Source of the DNA: Calothrix sp. NIES-4105
Lineage (GTDB): Bacteria > Cyanobacteriota > Cyanobacteriia > Cyanobacteriales > Nostocaceae
Length of the DNA stretch: 64,000 nt
Assembly (NCBI RefSeq): GCF_002368415.1
Contig: NZ_AP018290.1
Coordinates: 5,841,614 to 5,905,613, forward strand
Reading direction: 5' to 3'
This document shows positions 51,751-60,967 of this stretch, piece by piece (positions within the stretch are counted from its first letter, which is position 1; each line of letters starts with the position of its first letter). The position numbers were made by a program, and so were the translations under genes. The notes beneath the pieces were generated by a model. The model ran no database searches. It was not told where the DNA came from and saw nothing but the letters and a program-made list of their open reading frames with translations.

Positions 51751-53019
51751 TTAATCGTATTTATTTATACATGATTTTGACATCTGGTTGATTTTTATCA
51801 AGTAGCACTTCCCAGACGAGTCTACACCAATATCCCAATACTCCGAAAAAAAGCGTGGGTAAGACTCACCACTAAGTACATATCCAGTCGGAGAAATTAC
51901 AAAGTTGGTCATCTTAGCATTTACTTGAATCCGAAAAATATGCTTATTTTCTGACTGTCTTAAACTTATTGGTGCAGCTTCAATTAATTCAGAATTGTAA
52001 ACAATATCAAAGTTAGCATCAAAATCACGTTTAAATATATTGCATTGCTGGGAATAAAATGGTTCGGCGATATAATCAACCATATGCTCGAAGTTTTTCA
52101 TAGTCCAGTCAAGTTGGTACTGATTAAATAGAGAACTTACTCGTTCAATTAATTGATTTTTGCTAAGTATATCCTGATACTGTTGTTCGCTTATTTCTGA
52201 CTCTATTGGAATTATGTTCCACTGTTCGTTATCTTTTGAATATTTCATAGAATAACGATTGGTAAATTTTGGATTGATGCTTGTCGCAAACTGGCTTAAC
52301 TCAGAATCATTGGTAAATTCTTTGTTAAAAAAACGAATAAGGTTATAAATTTCATGCCAAAAAATGGCTGGTAATAAAACAAGTAGTAAAACTAGGAATA
52401 TTAGTATATATTTGGGGAGTGTCTTTGAGTTGATTGGAGTGAAGGAGCTATTCCGATTTCCACTATAATAACTGCCTCTTCCACCTCCTCCACCAACACT
52501 TCCTCCTCCACCTCCTCCTTTGTTGTGAACTAAAATACCATCTGCATAAAAATTATGATTTGGACTTACAGAGATAAGATTATAAACTGTGATATTTTCA
52601 TTTATATAGTCAAGATTGTCAATAACAATGCGAGACTCTCCTTTTCCAATCAGTTGGGCGCCAATTTTAAGTTTTTGAGCTTGCTCCAATTTAACTCCTG
52701 TGGAAGTTTTTATATAAAAAGGATGAGTTGCTGTTACTTTGATTTTGTTGTTAATTAGTAGATAGTTAGGTGAGGAGAGAATTTGAATTTCTCCTATATT
52801 TCCTACTTCTGGTTTGTGGGCTGTAAAGTTATAACCAATAATGCTGTCACCTTGATGTAAGTGTTCGATAGGTTTATTACCCTGAGTCGTTAAAATTACA
52901 GTTCCACCTGCAAAACAACCTCCACGAGCATAAGCAATATCAGTTATGTAAAAAGAAAAAACTAGTGAAATAATCAGACTAATCCATAGCAGTTTGGTTA
53001 ATATACGTGCATTTTTCAT
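51751..53019 (-). CDS. Exported Hint-domain (intein-like) protein with Tim44-like tail
   Basis: A 422-residue protein. After a signal peptide (LLWISLIISLVFSFYITDIA), a Hint domain runs from Cys35 (GGCFAGGTVILTTQGNKPIE) through TATHPFYI (His99) to VHN at 164-166. It is followed by K and a glycine-rich spacer (GGGGGGSVGGGGGRG), not by the Cys/Ser/Thr needed for splicing, so cleavage without splicing is expected. Then come a membrane helix (about 205-227), and a beta/alpha Tim44-like domain (FEHMVDYIAEPFYSQQCNIF ... FVISPTGYVLSGESYPRFFS). Autocleavage would free the C-terminal part from its signal region, or process the glycine-rich arm. It starts one base after the AAA_35-WD40 stop (TAG-T-ATG), so the two are probably translationally coupled. 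Confidence 0.75.
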   Translation of the reverse strand: MKNARILTKLLWISLIISLVFSFYITDIAYARGGCFAGGTVILTTQGNKPIEHLHQGDSIIGYNFTAHKPEVGNIGEIQILSSPNYLLINNKIKVTATHPFYIKTSTGVKLEQAQKLKIGAQLIGKGESRIVIDNLDYINENITVYNLISVSPNHNFYADGILVHNKGGGGGGSVGGGGGRGSYYSGNRNSSFTPINSKTLPKYILIFLVLLLVLLPAIFWHEIYNLIRFFNKEFTNDSELSQFATSINPKFTNRYSMKYSKDNEQWNIIPIESEISEQQYQDILSKNQLIERVSSLFNQYQLDWTMKNFEHMVDYIAEPFYSQQCNIFKRDFDANFDIVYNSELIEAAPISLRQSENKHIFRIQVNAKMTNFVISPTGYVLSGESYPRFFSEYWDIGVDSSGKCYLIKINQMSKSCINKYD

Positions 53020-53020
53020 A

Positions 53021-56000
53021 CTATTTTTCTCTAACCATGATTGATTCGCATACCTTAAGACTTTTCAATTCTTGAGGATGGCTAACAAAATAATTTTGTA
53101 GCCATTTACACCCCAACTTCATTAAATCTTCTATATCTAAAGTCGTCTTCCACAACTTTACTGTGTGGTCAGAACCAGCAGAAACTAAGGTTTTCCCATC
53201 TGGGCTAAAACTAATGCTTGTTACCCAGTGCTGATGACCTTTAAACGTTTTCTCTACAGTTCCATTATCAATATTCCACAGTTTAATTGTGCTGTCCAAA
53301 CTGGCAGAGGCAAGCATTTTGTTATCGGGTTTAAAACTGACACTAGTAACCCAGTTACTATGGTCTTTCAGGGTTTTTACTATAATGCCGTCTTTTAGGC
53401 GCCACAACTTAACTGTATTATCTGCACTGCCAGAAGCGAGGAGTTTACCATCTGTACTGAAACTGACACTAGTAATAAAGTTACTATGACCTTTAAGGGT
53501 TTTTAATAGGGCGCCATCCTTTACACGCCACAACCTTACTGCTGGTTCATCACTGGTAGAAGCTAGAATTTTACTATCAGGACTGAAACTGATACTGGAA
53601 AGTCTACCCTTGGTGTTCCTGTTGTCATAGCCTTTAAAAGTTTGCAACAACCTGCTATCGTTAACATTCCACAACTTTACAATTTCATCATCACCAGCAG
53701 AGGCAAGAGTTTTACCATCAGGACTGAAAATGATTCTCGCTAACCTGTTGCTATGACCCTTCAAAGTTTGTAGTAAAGTACCATCCTTGAGATGCCATAT
53801 TTTGACTGTTCCATCATCGCTGGCAGAGGCAAGGGTTGTGCGGTCTGGACTGAAACTAACGCTGCGAATATGGTCGCTATGACCCTTAAGGGTTTGCAAC
53901 TGAGACTTTTCAAGATCAAAAAGTTTAATGGTTTTATCTGCACTTGCAGAAGCTATAGTTTTACCATCCGGACTAAAATTTACACTCCAGACCCTACCAC
54001 TATGATTTTCGAGTGTTTGTGGTTCAATGCCGTGGATGCTCCAAAGCTTGACGGTGGAATCATCTCCAGCAGTAGCTAAAGTTTTACCATCCGGACTAAA
54101 AGTGACGTGCCCAATATGACTGCGATGACCTCTAAAAGTTTGTGGTTCAATATCTTTTTGTTCTAAATTCCACAGTTTTACTGTGCTATCTTCACTAACT
54201 GAGGCAATAACTTTGCCATTAGGGCTAAAACTAACACTTTTGACCGGCGCCAGATGACCTTCAAAAGTTTGTATTAAAGTACCATCGCCAACATTCCATA
54301 CTTTGACAGTGGCGTCAAAACTGGCGGTAGCTAGCATTTTACCATCAGGACTAAAACTGGCGCCAGCGAGCTTATTACGATGACCTTTAATTGTGTTTAT
54401 TAAGGTAGCATCAGAGACATTCCATAGCTTGAGAGTACCGTCAAAACTGGCGGAAGCTAGCATTTTTCCATCAGGGCTAAAATTGACACTAACTATTGGT
54501 TCGTTGTGAGCATCAATAATTTGATCTAAGTTACCATCGTCAACATTGAAAAGTCTTACCCCGCCATCAAAAGCAGCAACAGCTAGGGTTTTACCATCAG
54601 GGCTAAAACTAATGCAGGAGAGGTTTGTATCATGACCTTTCAAGGTTTTGACTCTATTACCATCTACATTCCACAACATAACCATGCCGTCATTGCCAGC
54701 AGAAGCAAGAAGTTTACCATTAGGATGAAAACTTACACCTACAACGTTGCTATTATGACCTACAAGCGTTCGCTGTAAAGTGCCATCCTTAACATTCCAC
54801 AGCTTAATAGTGTTATCTGCACTGGCGGAAGCGAGAATTTGACCATCAGGACTAAAACTAACATCTTGAACCCTGTCCCTATGTCCTTCCAAACGGTTAA
54901 ACTCTCTGGCGCCGTAAACAGCTTGCCGTAACCCAAACATAACCTGCTGACGAATTTCTTTTTTAACTGGAAGTAATTTTTCCAAGCCTTGCAATTTATG
55001 TCCTGCTTTTAAGGCTGTTAACAATGCCTCGAATGGACTTACATTAAAAGTTCTTTGTGAGTAAACACTTGTTAACAATAAATCAGCTTCTGCTTGTTCT
55101 CGTCTTGCTATCCCCAGTTGTAACGCTGCTACTACTGCTGCAACTATAGATATAGCTAAAAATATAGTTACAAAACCCATTATCTTCTTAGCTTTCTGTT
55201 GGGCTTTGGTTAATGTATCATTCGCTTTCGCTAATATTTGCCTTTCTTGTTCTTTGACCACTATACATTGTTGAAATTCTCGTTTTTCTAAATCTTGACT
55301 AGCCGCTAAAAAGCGATAATCCAAATCGCTTAAACTTTTATTTTCTGCCCATAATTGAGCTTCTTGCAACGCTTGTCCCCTTAACAAACGCGACTCATCA
55401 TCAAAATTGGCAACAACCCATGCATTAAAAGCTTCAGAGTAAGGGCGTAGCTTTTCCAACTGTTTCTCAACCCATTCCCAATTAAAAACCGATTCATAAA
55501 TGCGGTTATAAACTTTTAACTTTCCCTGTCGCTTAACTACTAAACCAGTTAATCGCAACTCCATTTGTTCGCGACTATCATCAGTAGCAATTTCTCCTTT
55601 TTGCAAAATTTGCTGATACAATCCCAACAACCGACAACTACGAGACTCATTAGTGAGGAGACGTTCTTTTATTGTCTGTAAATGCTGTTGTTTATCCTGA
55701 GTCCACCAATTCTCAATTATTCTTTCTCTAACAATAGCTGCTACCCATTCTGTTTCACTGTTGGGATGAACAGGTATAGAGGGATAATTGCAAACTAATT
55801 GACATAACCATTGAGTCAGAAACGGTTGCCCACACGTCCAATTTAACACTTCTTGCAACACAGTTCGAGGATTGCTGACTATCCCTACAAAACCTTGCTC
55901 AAGGGGTGTTGTCTGCTCAAGTTCCAAACCAGCTAATTCAACAGCTTGACTATCAATATTAAAGGGTGTGAGATTTTTATCAGCAATTAAATCTGTGGGA

Positions 56001-56560
56001 GTCGCAACCCCTAGTAATGCAAAAGTAAGACAATTATATTTGGAATTATAAGCCCGTTTGTTATAACAGCCACGAACAAAGGCAAAAAAATCGTCTTTGA
56101 ACTCTAAATTTAAAACATTATCGATTTCATCTACAAAAATAACTATATTTTTAATAATCGTCTCTAAAAGTTCTTCTTCGATAAACTTACTCAACCGCAG
56201 TGAGGGAGAAATATATTTATACTTGTACCACAGTTCTCCGACATCAATTTCCAAGTAAAAACCACTAACTAAGAGGCTAAGGAAACCACCAAAAAATTCA
56301 TCAGGTGTTACATTGTAGCCACAAATATCCCTCATTTCAATCGCACAACAGGCAAATCCTTCTGCTTCCAACCTCCTCATCGTTCGCACCCGCAAGCTCG
56401 ATTTACCCATCTGTCGGGAATTTAACACATAACAAAATGAACCTGCTTTTAATCCTGCATACAGTTCCTCATCAGCTTTTCGTAAAACATATGTATTTGC
56501 GGTAAAAGGTAAACTTCCACCGACTTGATAACAGTTGCTAAATTTGGGTACTGCATTCAT
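53021..56560 (-). CDS. AAA_35 STAND-type ATPase with membrane helix and 14 WD40 repeats
   Basis: A 1179-residue protein. N-terminal AAA_35 domain: YQVGGSLPFTANTYVLRKAD, Walker A SRQMGKSSLRV near 48-58, and Walker B IVIFVDEIDNV near 140-150. A helical region with winged-helix-like features (about 250-440) precedes a membrane helix (VTIFLAISIVAAVVAALQL) at about 460-480. Fourteen WD40 blades follow (unit GHxxxVxxVSFSPDGKxLASAS...LW), enough for two seven-bladed propellers, and the tail LGCKWLQNYFVSHPQELKSL. The architecture is of a STAND sensor: the propellers recognise a ligand and the ATPase switches state. It sits directly upstream of the Hint protein, its likely effector or output. Three copies of a 16-bp motif lie 146-247 bases upstream. 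Confidence 0.85.
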   Translation of the reverse strand: MNAVPKFSNCYQVGGSLPFTANTYVLRKADEELYAGLKAGSFCYVLNSRQMGKSSLRVRTMRRLEAEGFACCAIEMRDICGYNVTPDEFFGGFLSLLVSGFYLEIDVGELWYKYKYISPSLRLSKFIEEELLETIIKNIVIFVDEIDNVLNLEFKDDFFAFVRGCYNKRAYNSKYNCLTFALLGVATPTDLIADKNLTPFNIDSQAVELAGLELEQTTPLEQGFVGIVSNPRTVLQEVLNWTCGQPFLTQWLCQLVCNYPSIPVHPNSETEWVAAIVRERIIENWWTQDKQQHLQTIKERLLTNESRSCRLLGLYQQILQKGEIATDDSREQMELRLTGLVVKRQGKLKVYNRIYESVFNWEWVEKQLEKLRPYSEAFNAWVVANFDDESRLLRGQALQEAQLWAENKSLSDLDYRFLAASQDLEKREFQQCIVVKEQERQILAKANDTLTKAQQKAKKIMGFVTIFLAISIVAAVVAALQLGIARREQAEADLLLTSVYSQRTFNVSPFEALLTALKAGHKLQGLEKLLPVKKEIRQQVMFGLRQAVYGAREFNRLEGHRDRVQDVSFSPDGQILASASADNTIKLWNVKDGTLQRTLVGHNSNVVGVSFHPNGKLLASAGNDGMVMLWNVDGNRVKTLKGHDTNLSCISFSPDGKTLAVAAFDGGVRLFNVDDGNLDQIIDAHNEPIVSVNFSPDGKMLASASFDGTLKLWNVSDATLINTIKGHRNKLAGASFSPDGKMLATASFDATVKVWNVGDGTLIQTFEGHLAPVKSVSFSPNGKVIASVSEDSTVKLWNLEQKDIEPQTFRGHRSHIGHVTFSPDGKTLATAGDDSTVKLWSIHGIEPQTLENHSGRVWSVNFSPDGKTIASASADKTIKLFDLEKSQLQTLKGHSDHIRSVSFSPDRTTLASASDDGTVKIWHLKDGTLLQTLKGHSNRLARIIFSPDGKTLASAGDDEIVKLWNVNDSRLLQTFKGYDNRNTKGRLSSISFSPDSKILASTSDEPAVRLWRVKDGALLKTLKGHSNFITSVSFSTDGKLLASGSADNTVKLWRLKDGIIVKTLKDHSNWVTSVSFKPDNKMLASASLDSTIKLWNIDNGTVEKTFKGHQHWVTSISFSPDGKTLVSAGSDHTVKLWKTTLDIEDLMKLGCKWLQNYFVSHPQELKSLKVCESIMVREK

Positions 56561-56705
56561 AAGACATTCCTAAAGGAAAAGGGAGAAACTTTTATCCTTT
56601 ACCCCTTTCCCTTTTCTTTACAAAACTTTACATAACTAAAAATTTCGGCGCCTACTCTCTTAATTATAGCTGTTCATTCAATAACTTCAATGAATTAGAA
56701 GCAAT

Positions 56706-56807
56706 ACCTGACTTTTTCCTATTTTACTTTGTAATCACCTGACTTTACCCTATTAATATGATTTTAAAGATTATTATTCATTGCTTTGAATACCTGATTG
56801 TCTCCTA
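56706..56807 (-). promoter_or_regulatory. Three copies of a 16-bp motif upstream of the AAA_35-WD40 gene
   Basis: On the minus strand: TAGGAAAAAGTCAGGT (56706-56721), TAGGGTAAAGTCAGGT (56737-56752) and TAGGAGACAATCAGGT (56792-56807). All read toward the gene starting at 56560. The 31-base and 55-base steps put sites on similar faces of the helix only approximately. The same motif precedes the other AAA_35 gene at 59347. The copies are seen; a role as activator or repressor site is inference. Confidence 0.65.
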
Positions 56808-56930
56808 TTGTTGGCGCCATAACTTAGCGTCATTATTTAAGTAACAAGCAAAGAAAATTAATTCATAAAAATCTTTATTGTAATTAATTTGCTTCTTAAT
56901 ACCAAGAAAAAAATTTGAAGAGTAAGGAAT

Positions 56931-57157
56931 ATGAAATTTAGATTTATAAAAGCAGCATTATCAATATCTTTGCTGCAAATTGCGATCAAACCAGTAAAAC
57001 TGTTGTGATTTATAGCGATTTATTTGTATATGCTGCCTTATTTATACCAGAAATTGCTGTGATCAAAAATGAAAGTTTTGGCAGCGGTCATTATGTCAAT
57101 ATTTTCTTAAGTGCTTTTTGGATACTTTGGGCAGTTTTTTCTTTAATGAAAATGTAA
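56931..57157 (+). pseudogene. Possible frameshifted small membrane protein
   Basis: ATG at 56931 with AAGGA upstream starts MKFRFIKAALSISLLQIAIK, which stops early at TGA. One frame over, an open stretch reads CDQTSKTVVIYSDLFVYAAL, FIPEIAVIKN, FLSAFWILWAVFSLMKM and stops at 57157. Together these resemble a signal or lipoprotein leader joined to a short two-helix protein, with a single-base shift near the CTGCAAATTGC stretch. The evidence is modest; the second part alone (GTG 57005, 50 codons) could be the real gene. Confidence 0.35.
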
Positions 57158-57181
57158 TTATAATAAAAGTCAATTACTACG

Positions 57182-57706
57182 ATGTCTTACTTAATCCGCA
57201 ATGCAATTTTGGATGATGTATCCCGCTTGGGAGAATTGTTAGATGCTTTTATGCAAGAAACCTTCCAGAAACAATGGGGAGGTAACATACAACAATTGCA
57301 GCAAGATAGCTTTGGTCGTGAATTTCAAATCATTGTAGCGGAATCAAGTCAAGAAATAATTGCTTTCTTAGCCTGGATATCATCTTATGACCTTCATCAT
57401 TGCATCAAAGGTGGTGAGATTATTGATTTATTTGTTTGTCCAGCCCATCGAAATCGTGGTGTGGCAACGCTACTGATTGCAGCGGTTGCTGTGGAGATTG
57501 AAAAAGCTGGAGGTAAATATATTAAGGGACAGGCAGTAAATAACCCTGCTGCACAACGTCTTTACCAACGATGTGCAAGATGTTTTCCCGGAGCCGATTG
57601 TTATGTTTCTGGACGCGCGTTTCGACGATTAGTTGAGTTATCAGGTCAAAGTTTGCGCTCTATTGTTAACAATTTACCGCAATCTGCATGGAATTATGAA
57701 CCGTAA
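57182..57706 (+). CDS. GNAT family N-acetyltransferase
   Basis: A 174-residue protein: MSYLIRNAILDDVSRLGELL at the N-terminus, IIVAESSQEIIAFLAWISSY, and the acetyl-CoA site LFVCPAHRNRGVATLLIAAV near 83-102 with the RxRGVA/T loop, then NNPAAQRLYQR near 120. The C-terminal extension (VSGRAFRRLVELSGQSLRSI) is longer than the minimal fold. Substrate unknown. It overlaps nothing and is transcribed away from the secreted genes to its right. Confidence is high for the fold. Confidence 0.9.
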   Translation: MSYLIRNAILDDVSRLGELLDAFMQETFQKQWGGNIQQLQQDSFGREFQIIVAESSQEIIAFLAWISSYDLHHCIKGGEIIDLFVCPAHRNRGVATLLIAAVAVEIEKAGGKYIKGQAVNNPAAQRLYQRCARCFPGADCYVSGRAFRRLVELSGQSLRSIVNNLPQSAWNYEP

Positions 57707-57741
57707 GCACCGTAAGACGGCCAAATTTGGTAGCCCAAAAC

Positions 57742-58137
57742 CTAATGGTCTATGTCATTAATTTTGGCTGGTTGTAGCACATCTGAGGAGTGTTGTAATA
57801 CTTTAATAGTACTAGCTGGATAAAAAGTTGTTTGAGATTGCGACGACGCTAAAACAGAACCGTTTACTTGCTTGAGGTATAACCCGACTACACCACCATC
57901 GGTGTTGTCTTTCAGCAATTTTACAATGCGAGCAGTAAGTGGGTTGGTCGCGGATATCTCCTGTAATGATATATTTGTTGGAGTGGTGTCTGATACTACT
58001 AAACTGGGTGTTGATTCTACCACAGTCGAACTAAAATGAGCAGTAGCCAAATCTGAATTTGATGTAAATTGTGCGAAAGCAGTATTGGATATCAAGACTG
58101 CGATTAAAGTTGCTGTAGAAATAGAAATGAATTTCAT
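57742..58137 (-). pseudogene. C-terminally truncated beta-lactamase-like serine hydrolase
   Basis: 131 codons with a signal peptide (ISTATLIAVLISNTAFAQ). The mature start ends abruptly after GLYLKQVNGSVLASSQSQTT-FYPASTIKVLQH, where PASTIK is the SxxK nucleophile motif of class A beta-lactamases and penicillin-binding proteins. Normal homologues continue for another about 200 residues with SDN and KTG motifs; none is present here. Only the first box survives, so the product cannot be a complete enzyme. The deletion end lies near HSSDVLQPAKINDIDH. Confidence 0.7.
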
Positions 58138-58193
58138 GGTGTTAGGTATCTGGAAAAATATGGATTTTTGGTAGATGTGTGTGAGTCGTTATG

Positions 58194-58229
58194 CAATACT
58201 GCTCAGTAAACTTTATCCGAGCAGTATTG
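58194..58229. repeat. Hairpin related to the MITE ends
   Basis: CAATACTGCTC at 58194-58204 and GAGCAGTATTG at 58219-58229 form a perfect 11-bp stem. The arms equal the outer ends of the element at 30537-30670, so this looks like a solo or collapsed copy. Confidence 0.7.
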
Positions 58230-58284
58230 ACTTGTTATGGCACTCTTCGGTGATGGAAAATCCTTGTCTTCAAATTGATTTTGA

Positions 58285-58614
58285 TTAGTTTATTGGTGCA
58301 GGGATTGGATTATTTTCAGGACAATCGACTGAATCGATTACACCCAATTCACACTTATTAATAATAAACTCTTGAGGTATTTTCGGTGGAAATTTAACTT
58401 GGCTTGATGGCGCCGGATTTTTAATATTCCGGTTTAATTGTCGAGGTTTTATTCGATTAGGAATACAACCGAGTTGGGGATTTGGTGCAGGAACCCAACC
58501 ATCAGGACAACCTGGTGGAGTACCTGGTGTCGATGCAAATGCTACGCTTGAGATTGAGAGTGTAGCTAAAGCATTAATGAGCATTAAAGATGTGGATAAT
58601 GTTGATTTAATCAT
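58285..58614 (-). CDS. Small secreted hypothetical protein (Cys/Pro-rich)
   Basis: About 109 residues from ATG 58614, which has AGGAG directly upstream; the longer open frame to 58761 overlaps the neighbouring gene and is not used. Signal peptide SLMLINALATLSISSVAFAS. The mature chain is short and Pro/Asn-rich (GTPPGCPDGWVPAPNPQLGC, IKPRQLNRNIKNPAPSSQV, CELGVIDSVDCPENNP) with four cysteines. No family is recognised. It is one of two small secreted genes on this strand, separated by 32 bases, so the pair could share a transcript. Confidence 0.65.
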   Translation of the reverse strand: MIKSTLSTSLMLINALATLSISSVAFASTPGTPPGCPDGWVPAPNPQLGCIPNRIKPRQLNRNIKNPAPSSQVKFPPKIPQEFIINKCELGVIDSVDCPENNPIPAPIN

Positions 58615-58646
58615 GATAAAATCTCCTAAATAAATTGATTGAAAAC

Positions 58647-59039
58647 TTAATTTTGAATTTTTAGAGTACAACCGCTCCAACCTAAAGTTTGGCGCATATT
58701 CATTGCCTCTGTAAAAATATCGCTTCCGTTTCCTGTAACTTTTTTCTTGCCTTGAATACAAGAATACTGCCCTGTATTTTGAGCATTAGTTTTGTAGTAT
58801 CCCCATTCTGCTCTGTCCACGCTGTGTCCAGCATTTAAAACCTTTGTAAAAACATCAAAGCAAGCATCTTCTATCGAACTAGAACCCCATCTCATATAAC
58901 TAATGCCTTTATTGGATGCTGCTGTACAATATGGTTTTTGATTAGCAGATTGTGCAACAGCTTCGTTTGGATTGATTGTTGATGATAAAGTTACAACACT
59001 CAGTAGTAAAGCTGCCGATAAAACTGGTCTAAATTTCAT
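58647..59039 (-). CDS. Small secreted hypothetical protein
   Basis: A 130-residue protein with a signal peptide (FRPVLSAALLLSVVTLSSTI) and AAGGAG upstream of the ATG. Mature features: YCTAASNKGISYMRWGSSSI, EDACFDVFTKVLNAGHSVD, and a C-terminal TEAMNMRQTLGWSGCTLKI. Four cysteines might form two disulfides. I do not recognise the family. It is transcribed away from the AAA_35 gene at 59347; the roughly 300 bases between them hold three copies of the 16-bp motif, so a divergent regulatory region is possible. Confidence 0.65.
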   Translation of the reverse strand: MKFRPVLSAALLLSVVTLSSTINPNEAVAQSANQKPYCTAASNKGISYMRWGSSSIEDACFDVFTKVLNAGHSVDRAEWGYYKTNAQNTGQYSCIQGKKKVTGNGSDIFTEAMNMRQTLGWSGCTLKIQN

Positions 59040-59165
59040 ATTTATTCTCCTTTAACTTGTTTGTTGCTACTAATCAGCAAATCGATTAATTACAATAAAA
59101 TGTTTCGATAAATTCATCTCTTTGCTTCATGTCAATATAATGACGCGGAATTATAAAGCTAACAA

Positions 59166-59268
59166 TAGGAGATAATCAGGTATTAAATACTCTTAAAAAT
59201 ATTTGATAATACCAATATTAATATGGAAAAATCAGGCGCCTGGAAAGTAAAGTAGGATAAAGTCAGGT
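59166..59268 (+). promoter_or_regulatory. Three copies of the 16-bp motif upstream of the AAA_35 HTH gene
   Basis: TAGGAGATAATCAGGT (59166-59181), TATGGAAAAATCAGGC (59222-59237) and TAGGATAAAGTCAGGT (59253-59268), all on the plus strand, 79-181 bases before the ATG at 59347. Same motif and orientation relative to the gene as at 56706-56807. The middle copy is diverged and overlaps a GGCGCC. Role inferred as operator. Confidence 0.65.
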
Positions 59269-59346
59269 TTTGCTTTAAAATGATTAAAATTATCGTATTA
59301 ACAACTATAATTAATTAGATAACTATTATTAAACAGCAACTATTTT

Positions 59347-60822
59347 ATGAACTCAGTACTAACCGTTGCTGAATCAGGAAAAAATGTAAAGAAATGTAAA
59401 TTATTTATGTCAGCTGCGGAAAAAATTTATCAAGCTCTGAAGCTATACAACAAAGTTCAAAACAAAGTCATCCAACTTTGTACTTGTATGACAGAATCAG
59501 AGTTTAATTGGGAAATAGCGCTAGAATTTGCGGATACGCTTGTATATAAAAATACTGGATTGCACTTAAAAGATATTGAAATTATCGTACTTCAGAATTC
59601 TTGGGAAGGCATAACCTATCCGCAAATGGCAGACGATTACGGTTACAGTGCTGAGTATCTTAATAAAGATGTTGGCAATAAGTTGTGGAGTAAGCTTTCG
59701 GAGACGTTAGGAGAAAAAGTTACCAAACATAATTTTAAGGAAGCGTTGAAAAGGGCATGGAAACAGCATGTATATGTAATTAATAACATCAGTCAGGCGC
59801 CGCAAGTTTATGACGCACCATCGGATTCTTTTTATCTAGAACGTCCTCCTGTAGAAGAACGCTGTTTTGCGGAAACGATGCAACCTGGATGTTTGATAAG
59901 AATCAAAGCACCTTTACAGACAGGCAAGACAGAACTGATGTCCAGAATTTTGAATTACGCTGGTAATCAAGGATACCGGACAGTGGAATTAAACTTGCGG
60001 GATGCCACTAAAGAAGATTTCGGTAATCTGGATAAATTTTTACAGTGGTTATGCACTAGCATTACGGAAATATTACAGGTGACTTATCCTGTGGCAGAAC
60101 ATTGGCGCCAAAGTCTGGGAAATAGCAAGATTAAATGCAGAACGTATTTTGAAAAATATTTATTACCGGGAGATAATCCTTTAGTTTTAGCCTTGGATGA
60201 AGTTGATAAATTGTTTCCGTATCCGGAAATTAGTGGTGAATTTTTAGGGATGTTACGAACTTGGCATGAGGATGCAAAAACTCGTCCTTTGTGGCACCAA
60301 TTGCGGTTAGTGGTGTTACATACCCAAGCTTACACTCAACTGGATATTAATCAGTCTCCGTTTAATGCAGGAACTGAGATAACGTTGCCAGATTTTACTG
60401 CCGAACAAATACTATTATTGGCACAGAAGTATGGACTGCATTGGGATACAACCCCAGTCATACAATTAATGACAATGGTAGGAGGACACCCTTATTTGGT
60501 AGGAGAAGCACTCAGACAGTTAGCGCAAGAAAATATGTCCCTAGAAGAAGTTTTACAAACGGCGCCTACAGCATGGGGAATTTATCGCTATCATTTACAA
60601 AAACACTGCCAAAATATATTAGTTAACTCTCAGTTAGCTGCTGCTTTTAATAAAGTTGTATTAGCTGACACTCCAGTAGAATTTGATTCGCGATTGAATC
60701 AAGATACGGCAGTTAAATTAAATGATCTAGGATTAGTAAAGCTTTCTCCAACAAGTGCTATACCGCGTTATGAATTGTATCGTCTTTATTTTCGCCAACG
60801 CTGCCAAGAAAATGACTTATAA
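59347..60822 (+). CDS. AAA_35 ATPase with N-terminal HTH-like region (vWA-MoxR-associated type)
   Basis: A 491-residue protein. Residues about 60-140 (KDIEIIVLQNSWEGITYPQM, ADDYGYSAEYLNKDVGNKLW) resemble the N-terminal helix-turn-helix found in vWA-MoxR-associated conflict proteins. The AAA_35 ATPase follows: YLERPPVEERCFAETMQPG, Walker A IKAPLQTGKTELMS near 190-203, Walker B LVLALDEVDKLF near 279-290, and HPYLVGEALRQLAQE. The C-terminus is winged-helix-like (KLNDLGLVKLSPTSAIPRY). No membrane segment and no repeat domain, so sensing must come from a partner. Eleven bases on, a relic of a second AAA_35 gene begins, showing that a partner was lost. Confidence 0.8.
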   Translation: MNSVLTVAESGKNVKKCKLFMSAAEKIYQALKLYNKVQNKVIQLCTCMTESEFNWEIALEFADTLVYKNTGLHLKDIEIIVLQNSWEGITYPQMADDYGYSAEYLNKDVGNKLWSKLSETLGEKVTKHNFKEALKRAWKQHVYVINNISQAPQVYDAPSDSFYLERPPVEERCFAETMQPGCLIRIKAPLQTGKTELMSRILNYAGNQGYRTVELNLRDATKEDFGNLDKFLQWLCTSITEILQVTYPVAEHWRQSLGNSKIKCRTYFEKYLLPGDNPLVLALDEVDKLFPYPEISGEFLGMLRTWHEDAKTRPLWHQLRLVVLHTQAYTQLDINQSPFNAGTEITLPDFTAEQILLLAQKYGLHWDTTPVIQLMTMVGGHPYLVGEALRQLAQENMSLEEVLQTAPTAWGIYRYHLQKHCQNILVNSQLAAAFNKVVLADTPVEFDSRLNQDTAVKLNDLGLVKLSPTSAIPRYELYRLYFRQRCQENDL

Positions 60823-60832
60823 GTAATGATTT

Positions 60833-60967
60833 ATGAATGCAGTATCCCCATTCAGCAACTGTTATCAAGTCGGTGGAAGTTTAGCTTTTACTGCGAGTAC
60901 CTATGTTTTACGACAAGTTGATGAGTAACTGTATGCAGGATTAAAGGCAGGCGCCTGTGTTTCTTGA
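60833..60967 (+). pseudogene. N-terminal relic of an AAA_35 gene
   Basis: MNAVSPFSNCYQVGGSLAFT then ASTYVLRQVDE, the same start as the AAA_35-WD40 protein at 56560 (MNAVPKFSNCYQVGGSLPFT). A TAA replaces the next codon, after which LYAGLKAGACVS still matches before all similarity ends. The rest of the gene is gone. Its position after the HTH-AAA_35 gene suggests a former two-gene STAND unit. Confidence 0.75.

Noticed and set aside
53289-54079. Plus-strand reading frames over the WD40 region
   Set aside because: Antisense shadows of a periodic repeat sequence, with no ribosome sites.
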